From the NCBI GenBank assembly GCA_048013815.1, contig CM106586.1, positions 6,820,001 to 6,884,000 on the forward strand: a stretch of DNA of 64,000 bases. The letters run 5' to 3'. Position numbers and translations under genes: made by a program. Positions 33,881 through 43,105 of this stretch are shown in pieces (position 1 is the stretch's first letter; each line of letters starts with the position of its first letter). Source of the DNA: Setoptus koraiensis. Lineage: Eukaryota > Arthropoda. The notes under the pieces were generated by a model, which was not told the DNA's origin, searched no databases, and saw only the letters and a list, made by a program, of their open reading frames with translations.

Positions 33881-36800
33881 CTGTCGTTGTTGTTGCTGCT
33901 GTCGTTGTTGCAGTTGTTGCAGCTGTTGTTGTTCGTGTGAGTGCCAGATCAATCTTCGGGCCAACAACAAACGCACACATTTAATTTATACTTCTGCTTT
34001 ATCTGGCCTCTTTATCCGCTCGCGGGCCCCTCTCTCGCTCTCGCGTTTATCTCTTTATCCTTTCATCCTTGCTGCCATCGTTTCATTTTGGCTCTGGCCT
34101 CATCGCGGGCGCTCACACAATTCACAGACGCAGCCAGGATCTTTCACAATATCTGGCTTGTTATTGTTATGTCTTGTTCTGGTTCGGCTCGGCGCCCGCA
34201 CGTGTTAGTGTACGTGTTCGTGTACGTGTACGAGCGCGTGAGTGTAAGTGTGCCAGCCAGAATATTACCACACCAGACACTGGCCAGAGAATATTTGTTG
34301 GGGCGGCCAGCCGTTTCACAGGCAGCAGCAGCAGCAGATATTTGGTAAGGCTGAATTGAATTGCCAACAAACGCACCGAAACGAAACATTGTTTTGTTTT
34401 TTGGCCACCATTCTGTGGCCGATTTGCCATTTTGTTTTTTGGCCTCAATCGCTTCGTGCGCAATACATTTTCGGTCGAGCCGAGGCGCCAGTTACTGGCT
34501 AAAAATTGTTTATGGGCCCCATAATATGGGGCTCATATTCAGAGTTCATATTTTCGCAAGGCGCCCAAAATATTCTTGATGGGCCACCACAAAGTTGCCA
34601 TCATCGCGTGCCCGGTCGCTTAATCTCGGCTATATTATATTATTATATTGTTATTATTTTTGTTGGTGATGGGGCCAGACCGCCAACCACCGAAACGATG
34701 GGGCCACCACAACGTGCGCCACTCCATTGATGTCCATTGAATGGAGTGCATGACCCAAGTGCTGCACTCAATTAAGCCATAAATAATCTGTTTCGCGAGC
34801 ATACGCGACTGAATATATATCTCAAATTTCCAAGCCCACTTTTCAATCCGCTGTCTCAACTGTCTGACTTTTTGCGCCCCATCTGGCGACTCGGGGTTCC
34901 GATGGCCCCGATGGCTCCGATGGCTCCGATGGTCCCGATGGTCCCAATGGGGCGCACGGCGACACGAGGGCGCAGTCGGGCGTCGGGCCGGTCGGCGTCC
35001 GAACGGCCACGGGTTTTTGTCGTAATTAGACCTCGGGTCTGTGTGTATGTTTTGACGAGCTTGCAGCCAACTTTGAGCCGGCAACTCTGCGGGCGCGACA
35101 ACTAGCTCATTAGACACAAAAGCGACACACAAAAGCGGTCCAGATTTTGGCTTTTTCTCGGGCTCGGGGCCCCAAGCCCGAGAACGAACACGGCCCATTA
35201 AGAGTGGCGCACAGTAATTGAATTGAACACAATTTGGGTCACATTGGGGCCAGGCACGTATCGTCCATGTTTATATCAGGCGCATTGGATGGCATGGGAT
35301 CTGGGCGCCGGCATTTGAGTGCAGCTCAATAAAAGCGCCTCAGACTCTGAGCCTCAGAGTATATGCGGCAAATTTGCATAACTAATTTGCTATGGCCGAC
35401 TATGCTGTTATTGTAATATACTTATATATTCTATCGTTATATACGTTTGCTAAATATCCAGACAGCGGCCAGCAGATATGCCGCCCGAGATGCCCAGTCA
35501 GGTAGTGTGTCTATCTGGGCGGCCTCAAGTTGCTGCCTCTGTGACATCTAACAGAAACTAACTGAAATTGACCTCACTGGATGACGTTGCCGTCGGACCG
35601 ATTTAGTCCACTGACCGGCATCTGGACAGTGCCGGTCAGTCAACAAAATAATATATAATACTAATAATGTTACGTAACAAGCAAATTAAATCTCGGCTCC
35701 TCGTCACACACAAACGAACAAACAAACGACAATATATTTGTCAGCGTTCACTATATATATCTATCGTTGCGACTTGCAACGATATATACGGTGTATAGTG
35801 AAATATATATATATATACACAACTCAACAAACGAATATAGGCATTTCCTCTGGCTGGCCACCTATATGAGAAAACTTGTACGAATTGGTGCAACACATAA
35901 ACCGCACACACAAAGCCCCATATTGCAGGCCGACTGGCGGGCAAAAGTGGATATTGTTGTTATTATTATTAGGCGGGCCTAGGCGCCCAACGACGCCGAT
36001 CGCTATTAATATAAATTATTTCTTGCGCAATATTAAGATAAATAGGCCAACATCAAATTGGCTGCTGGGCGCTCTGATTGTTGTTGGCGTCACGGCCGCC
36101 AGGTGACGACAAGAGGAATTAGCCGAGTGGCAAAAGATAAATATATAATTATTAGTTTGTACAACAAACAGCACAAGTACCACAAGTGAGTGGTAAACAA
36201 GAGGCCCATGTATCGCTCTTTGTTTGTGGGCTCTCGCCAACTTTGCATAATCTGGCAAGCCGAGATACATTCTTGCACACGCTGACATTTGCTGTTTCGA
36301 GTGGCTCGACTCGTTGGCACGACAAGAAGCCAAAAATGGCTCCAGCGACGACCGAAATAACTGCGATTGTTGTGCCATTGCCAACTGTTTATCTATTCAT
36401 ATATTCATACTCTTTGCAGCATGTGACGAACTGGGGCGCCGACAGACAGCGAGCTCGAGAAAGTGTAAAACACACACAGCCAGAGCTCGAGAGAGAGGCC
36501 CAAGAAGTGCACAACGACTTGAAAACAACAAAAAAATGTTTGTTTGTGTTGGTCGGGCCCCGAGAGCCGGGTCAGCGGCGCTGATGCGCGAACGTCCGCC
36601 TAATAAAATTATCCGCCTGACAGGATCCGCTTGATACTGTTGCCGCGGTCGGGTAACTCTAGATTTGGTCGGGCGGGCCGCCGATCGGGCCGGGCCGGGC
36701 CGGGCCGAAACTGGGCCACCAAACAAACTGCTACATTGCTATTCGCGGCATGCATTCTATTTTGAATTTACAATTTTGCTGGCCGCGGCGGCCGTTCGCA

Positions 36801-38587
36801 ACACGCTTGCCAGCATGCGAGAATCTCGCAGCGAGCTGGCCGGCTCACCGGCTCGCGCGACCCGTGATTGGTTCGGTTGTGCCCATCAGGCTCACCGGGC
36901 CGCGGTCGGTCGGGCTTGTCCCGGCCGGGTGCGGATGCGACGAAGCGAGCCGCGGCGGAATCTCGTCTCACGCGGGCCCAATCGTCTGCTAATTGCGCAC
37001 ACATATCACATATTTCGCGCGTGTATCACATATATCACGTGTATCACATATGTGATATATGATGTATGCGATGTATCGCACTGATTTAGTCAGTCAGATG
37101 GACCCGACCAGAACAGCTGCAACAGCAAAAACGCTCTGGCGGTCGGGCCGCCAACTAAATATTTACCTGGGTATTAGCGCGGCCAAATTATCTAAACTGT
37201 CCGCCAGATTCACACTACCCGGCGACAGGAGGCGCTGCTGGATGGGCGGCACTTGGCCACTATTGAGATGGTCGTGTATTACACTGGTGCTGGTGTGTCG
37301 CTTTTGAACATTGTAATTAACCTGACACTGTTGGCTTGCCAGCGTTAGCTTGCTGTTTAGCTTGTCGGCGCGAATCGCTTCGCAGTTGATCAATTTATCA
37401 CCGCCTGAGAGCGCCACCTTCACCTGGTGCGAGGCCGGGTCTTGCGAGACGACTGTTGAGCTGACTACAATTGGACTGTTGTTGTTGTTGTTGTTGGCGA
37501 TAAATTGCTGTTGCTGTTGCGTTGGCGCGGGCGTCGTTGGCGTGGGCGGTTGGCACACGACAATGGTGGGCTTGTTGCTGCTGTTGTTGTTGTGGTTGTT
37601 GTGGTTGTTGTTGTGGTTGTGGTTGGACATTATGCTAATCATGTCGTCGCCGCCGTCCACGTCCATGGGCACGATTGTGCACGAGTCGGTGCGCAATATG
37701 GTGACCAGCGGCAATTTCGACTGCTGTTGGCCTGTTGTTGCATTTGTTGCGGAGCTGCTGCTGCTGGCCATTTTGTTTGGCTTGTCGTGTGCAGCAAAAC
37801 TGTTGCTGGCTGCCGCCGCGCCACCATTTCGGGCGGTGCTGCCGGTCTGTCGGGCCGGCTGCGGGCCGGCTTTGGCTATGTCGGGCGGACTGGACAGCAG
37901 GGGCGGCGGTCTGTTGTGGTGCGGCGGCTTGTTGCGGTTCTTGGTGCGCGTCTCTAGGTTTTTGTCGTCGTCGCTCTGTTGAACATCGTAATAATATTGC
38001 TGATCGTTCATATCGTCATTATAGAGTAAATTAAAATCGTCGCTAGTGCAATTGGCCGAGCCGCAAACGCAACTAATGGTGGGCGCGTCGAAATTTGAGT
38101 TTGCGGCGCAATCGCATTGCGGGCAATTTTCGCATTCGGGCCCGCCGCCGCCGCCACTACTTACGATGGGCTGGAGCGCGTTGTGCGAGTGCCGCGGTAC
38201 GGCCGATATGTCGCCCGATTGCTGTTGTTGTTGCTGCTGTTGTTGTTGTTGGTGATGAGTGAGGGCAATCAGTGATCTATGTTGGCACGACGAGCACAAT
38301 AGGTTGTTTGTTTGCGAGCAAGTGGACAGTCGCTTGTGAGTGGCCCGATTCAAATACGACGAGCTCGTTGACGTAATCGACGACGAGCGGCGGTTGTTGT
38401 GCACCACGGGATAGTGTTGCTGTTGGTCCGACGAGCAGCTCCTGTCGAAATGCTGGCATTCGGCCTGTTGTTGTTGCTGCTGGGCCCCGCTCAGCGATAT
38501 GTTGCCCACCGATTGTCGCGAGTCACTGCTAGAGCGGCGCCTATTTTGCTCCACTTTTCTGATGCGAAAAAACCACAAATTGCTCAT
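18140..38587 (-). CDS. KCNT: SLO2/KCNT sodium-activated potassium channel, 14 coding exons
   Basis: Plasma-membrane potassium channel of the SLO2 group (Slack/Slick, fly and worm slo-2), opened by internal Na+ or Cl- through cytosolic RCK domains. Coding exons on the minus strand, in order: 38587-37167, 25816-25637, 25411-25264, 24931-24872, 24603-24532, 24278-24195, 23919-23831, 23537-22861, 22345-20833, 20654-20304, 20134-19495, 19331-19202, 19108-19021, 18899-18140. All introns are GT-AG, phases agree, and the sum is 6213 nt (2070 residues). S1 to S6 lie at about 507-744, the filter TVGYGD has GYG at 717-719, RCK1 follows S6 and RCK2 lies about 1420-1745. The N-terminus (1-474) and C-terminus (1818-2070) are much longer than in vertebrate KCNT (about 1200 residues). 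The exon 12 start is the least certain boundary. 5' non-coding exons were not identifiable. Confidence 0.93.
19021..19108 (-). CDS. KCNT: KCNT exon 13
   Basis: Residues 1789-1817 plus two bases. It contains [20 protein letters not shown], equivalent to the vertebrate LSYVLINPPPDTRLEPSD segment at the end of RCK2. Acceptor TTACAG, donor GTAAGC. Confidence 0.88.
19202..19331 (-). CDS. KCNT: KCNT exon 12
   Basis: Residues 1746-1788 plus one base. It contains [20 protein letters not shown], the conserved ERQE...LVKNRMKHLG helix. Donor GTAAGT. The acceptor CGCCTCAG at 19332-19333 fits phase 0, but an earlier acceptor adding residues is possible since the frame stays open upstream. Confidence 0.8.
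19495..20134 (-). CDS. KCNT: KCNT exon 11 (RCK2)
   Basis: Residues 1532-1745. Highly conserved RCK2 core: [74 protein letters not shown] and [16 protein letters not shown]. Donor GTGAGT in phase 0. Confidence 0.95.
20213..20228. repeat. GA microsatellite in KCNT intron 10
   Basis: About eight GA units within the 169-nt intron between exons 10 and 11. Confidence 0.8.
20304..20654 (-). CDS. KCNT: KCNT exon 10 (RCK2 start)
   Basis: Residues 1415-1531. It reads [20 protein letters not shown], then [29 protein letters not shown] and [10 protein letters not shown], matching the start of RCK2 in KCNT1/2. The acceptor GCGGCCAG has a poor pyrimidine tract. Confidence 0.92.
20833..22345 (-). CDS. KCNT: KCNT exon 9 (RCK1 end and inter-RCK linker)
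   Basis: Residues 911-1414. It contains [20 protein letters not shown] and [10 protein letters not shown], then a 59-residue insert not found in relatives, then [39 protein letters not shown] and [12 protein letters not shown] poly-Gln run of about 14 follows (near 21736-21793). The linker (about 1120-1400) is Ala/Gly/Ser/Gln-rich and ends with [11 protein letters not shown], a motif shared with vertebrate KCNT1. This exon is strikingly GC-rich, and its antisense frames stay open, producing false ORFs. Confidence 0.93.
22077..22253 (-). other. KCNT: In-frame GT-AG segment inside KCNT exon 9 (possible exitron)
   Basis: 177 nt (59 codons) bounded by CAG/GTAGAC and AATCAG/GG. It falls exactly where relatives have only about seven residues between SRGQ and EW. 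Retained, it gives residues 942-1000; spliced, the frame is kept. Confidence 0.45.
22372..22445. repeat. Minisatellite in KCNT intron 8
   Basis: About three units of 21-29 bp, each beginning GGGAG and ending GATAGCGAT. A looser GGGAGAGTCACAGCAG-type repeat follows to about 22490. Confidence 0.75.
22861..23537 (-). CDS. KCNT: KCNT exon 8 (pore, S6, RCK1)
   Basis: Residues 685-910. It holds the turret [10 protein letters not shown], the pore helix and filter [15 protein letters not shown]6 ([20 protein letters not shown]) and the RCK1 start [20 protein letters not shown]. The acceptor AATAATAG lacks a pyrimidine tract but is fixed by phase and homology. Confidence 0.95.
23576..23652. repeat. 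25-bp minisatellite, three copies, KCNT intron 7
   Basis: Units share GAGCGGGTTGATCGTTGCG with one or two substitutions each. Confidence 0.85.
23716..23800. repeat. About 12-bp GAGTCGATTTGG minisatellite, KCNT intron 7
   Basis: About seven diverging copies of GAGTCGATTTGG / GAGTCGACAAA, shrinking toward exon 7. Confidence 0.8.
23831..23919 (-). CDS. KCNT: KCNT exon 7 (S4-S5 linker and S5)
   Basis: Residues 656-684 plus two bases: [20 protein letters not shown] then STLFCLIFT. It aligns with [20 protein letters not shown] in KCNT1. Acceptor CACAG, donor GTGAGC. Confidence 0.9.
24195..24278 (-). CDS. KCNT: KCNT exon 6 (S4)
   Basis: Residues 628-655, 28 codons: [20 protein letters not shown] then KRCLEAMF. 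S4 lacks a regular series of Arg, as is usual for SLO2. Donor GTGAGT. Confidence 0.92.
24408..24447. repeat. Perfect 40-bp palindrome in KCNT intron 5
   Basis: The left half, starting CACAATTATATCG, is exactly mirrored on the other strand; the centre is CCGGTATATACCGG with no spacer. It could extrude a cruciform or fold into a hairpin in RNA. Confidence 0.9.
24532..24603 (-). CDS. KCNT: KCNT exon 5 (S3)
   Basis: Residues 604-627, 24 codons: [20 protein letters not shown] then FILS. Acceptor AACAG, donor GTAGGT. Confidence 0.88.
24607..24714. repeat. GGTTGTTGG-type minisatellite, KCNT intron 4
   Basis: About eight irregular copies of GGTTGTTGGTTGGC and variants. The array starts four bases from the acceptor of exon 5. 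Confidence 0.8.
24872..24931 (-). CDS. KCNT: KCNT exon 4 (S2)
   Basis: Residues 584-603, exactly 20 codons: [20 protein letters not shown]. Acceptor CTGCAG, donor GTAAGT. Confidence 0.9.
25210..25262. repeat. 9-bp minisatellite at the 5' end of KCNT intron 3
   Basis: Five to six copies of GACCCGAGC. On the minus strand the repeats begin within the donor sequence itself. Confidence 0.85.
25264..25411 (-). CDS. KCNT: KCNT exon 3 (S1-S2 loop)
   Basis: Residues 534-583. It begins by completing Cys in [10 protein letters not shown] and ends [19 protein letters not shown], matching the vertebrate WVERK motif before S2. Donor GTGAGT is followed at once by a 9-bp minisatellite. Confidence 0.9.
25426..25473. 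repeat. 15-bp minisatellite at the 3' end of KCNT intron 2
   Basis: Three copies of ATTTTTTGGCAGCAC, ending about 15 bp from the exon 3 acceptor. Confidence 0.75.
25571..25601. repeat. 10-bp inverted repeat in KCNT intron 2
   Basis: CGTAATGCAC (25571-25580) and GTGCATTACG (25592-25601) flank 11 nt; the left arm overlaps a TTACGTAA palindrome. Confidence 0.7.
25637..25816 (-). CDS. KCNT: KCNT exon 2 (pre-S1 and S1)
   Basis: Residues 474-533 plus two bases. It reads [20 protein letters not shown], then [20 protein letters not shown] and [12 protein letters not shown], close to the KCNT1 pre-S1/S1 block. The acceptor is GCAG at 25817-25820. The split Arg codon matches the exon 1 donor phase. 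Confidence 0.92.
25819..26140 (-). promoter_or_regulatory. KCNT: 322-nt AG-free zone before the exon 2 acceptor, with distant branch-point candidates
   Basis: No AG occurs on the sense (minus) strand from 26140 down to 25819. A consensus branch site ACTAAC lies at 26107-26102 and GCTAAT at about 26140-26135, nearly 290-320 nt from the acceptor. The zone includes a 9-bp minisatellite of C-rich units. Confidence 0.75.
25911..25976. repeat. 9-bp TGTCGGGTG minisatellite in KCNT intron 1
   Basis: About seven copies of TGTCGGGTG/TATGTCGGG. On the sense strand the unit (CACCCGACA) contains no AG. Confidence 0.85.
26856..26880. repeat. 11-bp hairpin with paired CACCTG E-boxes
   Basis: Arms CACCTGTGCGC and GCGCACAGGTG flank ACG. 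Each arm starts with the Snail/ZEB-type E-box CACCTG, facing outward. Confidence 0.75.
28613..28676. repeat. 21-bp tandem repeat, three copies
   Basis: Units of the form CAGTTATTACGAAACAACGCA; the first copy carries GTTACGTAAC. Confidence 0.7.
31890..32017. repeat. AAC/CAG trinucleotide tract
   Basis: Irregular AAC repeats with interspersed CAG and GAC triplets, including tandem 18-bp blocks with GACAACAACAACAGC. It creates false poly-Thr/Asn ORFs on both strands. Confidence 0.85.
32618..32692. repeat. 15-bp minisatellite, five copies
   Basis: Units such as ACCCGTGTATATAAT and ACCTGAGTATATAGT in exact 15-bp register. Confidence 0.8.
33113..33161. repeat. GGAC tetranucleotide repeat
   Basis: About twelve uninterrupted copies of GGAC. 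Confidence 0.9.
33812..33938. repeat. TTG trinucleotide tract
   Basis: TTG repeats with interspersed CTG and TCG triplets. Confidence 0.85.
34901..34952. repeat. 9-bp minisatellite, five to six copies
   Basis: Units GATGGCTCC / GATGGTCCC. Confidence 0.8.
35155..35186. repeat. 10-bp inverted repeat enclosing GGGGCCCC
   Basis: TTCTCGGGCT and AGCCCGAGAA flank a loop containing GGGGCCCC at 35166-35173. Confidence 0.6.
37167..38587 (-). CDS. KCNT: KCNT exon 1 (long N-terminal extension)
   Basis: Residues 1-474. ATG at 38587 is the first after an in-frame TAG about 50 nt upstream. The exon ends CCCAG at 37167 with donor GTAAAT, and its two leftover bases combine with exon 2 to give Arg before VRVEFY. 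The protein is disordered-looking: Gln runs near 36-41 and 113-123, His/Asn/Thr-rich parts, and a Cys cluster at 152, 155, 158, 160, 173, 175 and 180. Assignment to KCNT rests on phase, position and lack of another partner, so it is a little less sure than the other exons. Confidence 0.75.
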
Positions 38588-38652
38588 GTCCCCACTGCTC
38601 GTCGCTTCGTCGTCCGGCCAACTTCGTCCTCTGGCCTAGACTAACTGTTTAG

Positions 38653-38758
38653 GCGGCCCACTGTTGTGCAACTATTTGGGCGGCCCGCTGTTATGCAACT
38701 GTTTAGGCGGCCCGCTGTTTATCCGGCCCGCTGTTTATCCGGCCCGCTGTTTGTTGTT
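38653..38758. repeat. Tandem array just upstream of the KCNT start codon
   Basis: Two 27-bp units (GCGGCCCGCTGTTATGCAAC plus 7 bp) then three 16-bp units (CCGGCCCGCTGTTTAT), a shortened form of the same unit. It lies 66-171 bp before the ATG, so in the 5' UTR or core promoter. Confidence 0.8.
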
Positions 38759-39742
38759 TGCGCGGTTGGGCAATTTGAGTTTGGGGCGACGGCCGCCCGC
38801 ACCAGCACCACCTATTGCGCAACAAGCGCAAATCGCGTCAACCACCGCCGAGCCGCCGATTATGCCTCTGGCTCACGTCTGGCGCTTATCTCAAAAGCTC
38901 GCTGATGATAACGACACTGATGGCTCTTGTTTGTATTGTTACGTGTTAGGCGGGCATATATTATTATTGTTATTTCGACTAAATCGGCACTAATTTTTTG
39001 AGTGAATCGTTCGCGAGCGCCAGCATGCGCGGCATGATTTAATTATCTGTCGCCGTGGCGGAGTGCGTATAGCGACTTTCGCGCTCTCTATCTCTCTCTC
39101 TGGCGCTCTCGTCGGCGCTCTCTCTCTCCCTGTCGCTCTCGGACAATTGCGCAATGTTTGGTGCTTCGCAATTGTTCGGTGGGTCTCAAATGGGCAATTT
39201 ACAACGCGCTGATTTAATGATATAATTAATGATATGCGCCAGGCGGCGGCTGCTGCGTCTGGCGGCCAGTTGTCAGATGCTGGCGGGCCGGTCGCTGCAA
39301 AGTGACGTCAACTGTCAACGCCGACTGACAGATGGGTCAGCTGACGCGCGGGTGACACACGCCAACGGGGAGCATATTTTTTAAATTGACAATGGCTGTT
39401 GTCTGCACTGTTGTTGTTGTTGTTTTAGACGCCTCTCTATTTGGCTGTCGTATTGTGTTTCGTTGTTTTGTTTGTTTTGTGGTTTGTTGTTTGCTTCGTT
39501 TCGCTTCTTTTGCGCTTCTTTTTGCTGCTTTCGGCTCTTTTCGGCTCTTTTCGCTTGCGTGAGCTGGCACGCGAAACGGGCAAACAAAACAATTGCCTAT
39601 TTCGAGTGACTTGTTGTGCTGACTGCGGCTAGCTCGGCGACGACGGGCCGGCGATTAGGCGGGCGGTGCGGACGATTATTTGATTTGCGCCCGTTGGGGC
39701 CAATGTGGGCCAGTTGGCAGCACCTGGTGTCGGTTTGGGGCG

Positions 39743-39845
39743 ACACAATTTGCCAGTTGCGGCGACACAATTTGCCAGTTGTGGCGACACTGATGCGGCG
39801 CGGCTAATTTGCCAGTTATCGCGACACTGACGCGGCTAATTTTGC
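39743..39845. repeat. Degenerate tandem array
   Basis: Copies of GGCGACACAATTTGCCAGTT and a related CGCGGCTAATTTGCCAG unit. Confidence 0.65.
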
Positions 39846-41261
39846 ACTGGCGGCTCAACGGTATCACAATGGTCGCTTGATTGGGCTGTGATTTATCGCT
39901 GTTATCGGCTATTTATTGTTTGTTGATCACTTGTCGTCGCTTGCTGTCGAAATGAGCGTAATAGCAGCGCAAACACGGGACGGCCACTCGGCGAGGGGCA
40001 CAGATTGCGTTTGTTTGACGGATCGCAGATTGCCGCTGCTGCTGCTGCCGGCCGACGTAGCGCCAGACATAGAGGGCGCGCATATAGAGCTATGCGATAT
40101 ATAGCGATATGTGTTATGCTGGCCAGTCGCTAGCTGGGGCGCCCGCGCAGCCGGGCCGCACAGTGGCCAGATTGATAAGATTAATAGGATTCATCTCAGA
40201 CGGGACGACGCGACGAGAATCGGTCGGTTTGATTATAAACAGACTCGGTGTTTGCATTGCGCGCTCGCCGCCGACCGACGCGCCAACCGACGCCGCCGCC
40301 GACGACGTTCGAGAGGGCGCAAAGGGGCCCGCGCGCCGATCGCTTCTGTGCGCTACGTGTCGCCGCGTGTCGAACCGGTTTGAGTGGGCGCTCGCGCCCG
40401 CGCCCGCGCCAGACCCACACAAGAAGCCGGCAAAAAAGCTTGCCGCGCCGCTCGCCGTCGGGCCCGCGAACAACGGTGTGCTGGCTGGCTGGCTGGCGGC
40501 CGGGCCGCGCGGGTCCACTGCGCAGGCACGCGCTCCCCGGCCGCTATCGGGCGCTCACAATCAATTGTCGTCCATCAAGCCAGCACACTCACTGTTAATG
40601 CACCGTCGGTAGGCACTCTCGCGGCCAGTGTCTGACGTTAAATTTGGCTCGGCTGGCCGGCCGGCGCCGCGCCACCGAGACGGCCCCGCAAACGAGACAA
40701 ACGAAGGGGCGCACAAAAGTGCGGCCAGTCCGCCGCGGACTCGCCGCGCATTATGCGCTACTTGCGATTGCACGTCGCGCGCGCCCAGCCACAAGCCACT
40801 TTAGCGACAAATTTAGCAACAATCTGGCCTCGAAACGGGGCCCCAAAGCGATTCGGGTCCCGTCTGTCGCACAACAAAAACGCCGGCCAGCGCGTTGCAA
40901 AGGCCGGCCCGTCACAAAGGCCGGTCAGCGCGTCGCAAGGACCGGCCAGACAAACTGGCACGGTGGGCCATTTTGTATCCGGCCACGCTAAGTGAAGCGC
41001 ACGACCGCGCAACTTTGAGCGCCGCTTATCACATTTGGCCAGGCTCAACGGTTGACCGGCCCGCCGCTGGTGCCGCCCCGCCAGACATAGTTGGCCGACT
41101 GGGTAGCCCGGACGGATCGGGTTTTGTGGCGAACGGTGAGAACGTTTGAAAATCAGACACTAAAAGTTTGTATTGTACAGTGCACGAATCACATTCAATG
41201 CCTTTTGTCAATTTACCCGAGGGCGTGTCCGCTCGAAGCGCCCTTCAATGGTGAACCGGGT

Positions 41262-41371
41262 GGGCCGAGCAAGCCGGGTAAACCGCGTAAGCCGGGCAAG
41301 TCGGGTAAGCCGGCTGAACCGCGTAAGCCGGGCAAGTCGGGTAAGCCGGCTGAACCGCGTAAGCCGGGGCA
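41262..41371. repeat. Nested minisatellite (9 bp within 36 bp)
   Basis: GTAAGCCGG-type 9-bp units form a higher-order 36-bp period repeated more than twice almost without change. Confidence 0.8.
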
Positions 41372-43039
41372 CCCGGTCGATCGTTGAACTGTGGCAGGGG
41401 GGCAGTTGAAATGTTTGGCGCGGCGCGGCGCGAATCGTTTTGTCGGCCACAATTTGTCAGTGACAGTTTGTCAGTATTTACATGTAATAAAGTATTTGAT
41501 AACTCGTTCTGGTTGCCGTTTGTTGTCCGTTGATCCATTAATTACAGGTTATTGGTTGTTAGTTATGGCCGCGTGGCGCACAAATAACCTGTTAGGTAAC
41601 CGGTTATCGATTGTGCCGGATCGGAGCGAATAAGCGACGGTCTGCGTGGGGCCCACCAGCGCCAACGATCGTATGTAACTTACATAATGTAGGCATGGCA
41701 CGAGCGTCAGACTCGGGTCGGCGAATGGGGCCCCGCAACTCGCTGGCTCGCATTGGTTGCAAATCATGTTACAAATCAATTTACAGAGAACATATATGCT
41801 TATATGTGTTCCCGTGAACATATAGGCATGTAAATACCTATATGGCCTGTGTCTGGGACTGGGGCCCGCGAGCGGCCGACTGGCCGACGCGGCTGCACGC
41901 GCTGCTAGCTCGGTGGGCTTTGTTTGCGCCAGTGGCTCCCCCAGCCGGCGTGGGCCACTCAAATGGGTGAGCCAGCCCACAACAAATGCGGCTAGTGAGT
42001 GTAAAATTTCGTGTTGCAAATTTCGTGCCAGGCAGCTTGCGAACGGCAACCAGCCTGGCGGATAATCAGTGAAGCTTGAAGTTCTTCGTTGAAGCTCTCC
42101 GCGGGCGCCTCGGCGGGCCCCTCGGCGGGCCCCTCTGCGGGCCTCTCTGCCGGCCAGCGAACCGGGCAATGAGACCAGCGAGAGCGGCGGGCAACCAGAG
42201 CAAATATACGGCCTTGGCACGCGGCTATTCGGGGCTGTTTGGGGCTATTTGGGGCCGACTTGGTGCATACACGCACCGCTATACATACCGCGGGATATGC
42301 TCGCTATATGCGCTGTTTATCCGACTGAATGCATAAGCTGTACGAATTAATGCTGTATAATGTACCTTTTATATGCTGTACCTGTGCTGGACACAAACAA
42401 TAATGCACTTGTCGTGGCTACCTGTGCGGCCACCACTGTTTGCACTAATAATGGTGATACTGATAGCGGCTCGCAGCGCATTATTAGCGTATTGCACTGT
42501 ATTATTATCGTTGTTGTTGTTATTACGGTCAGCAGTATTATCGTGCATGATTGGCAGCTGATTAACAACTGGCTTACCTCACTCTCTGCCAGCCAGAGAT
42601 CTAGCCATTCTCCGGCCATTCTCTGGCCATTCTCTGGCAAGCTCGTTGGCCCCAACTGCAGAGAACGTCTGACTGCCGAGGCGCAGTCATGACCACACAA
42701 AACCACTGAATATCAAATTGTATGATGACAGCAATACCATTAATATCAATATTAATATCACTATTGTTGCTGCTGCTGTTGCGCAATCTGCATGCCGCGC
42801 GCGCTCAATGCCAACCGGAAATAGACGCAACCTCATTGTATATAACTGGTCAATACAACTTGTATTATACAAGTCAATGCTGCAATTTGTAGCCCACAAA
42901 TATAGTTCCTTTTAAGCACACCAGGGCGACAGTGCAAGCAAATACATTGCAGCTGATATGGCTGGTGCAACTAACCAACAGCAATTACTGCCTGTTTGTT
43001 TTGCCCGTTAATTATGTTAGCAGGTGAAATTGTATTTGC

Positions 43040-43102
<63 letters not shown>
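43040..43102. repeat. CA microsatellite
   Basis: About 31 uninterrupted CA units. Confidence 0.95.

Positions 43103-43105
<3 letters not shown>

Larger units (their letters stand above)
25817..37166 (-). other. KCNT: KCNT intron 1 (about 11.3 kb)
   Basis: Donor GTAAAT after exon 1; acceptor GCAG before exon 2. It holds no recognised coding exon on either strand, several tandem arrays listed separately, and many short palindromes. It could contain alternative promoters. Long ORFs in it are GC-rich or triplet-repeat frames. Confidence 0.75.
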
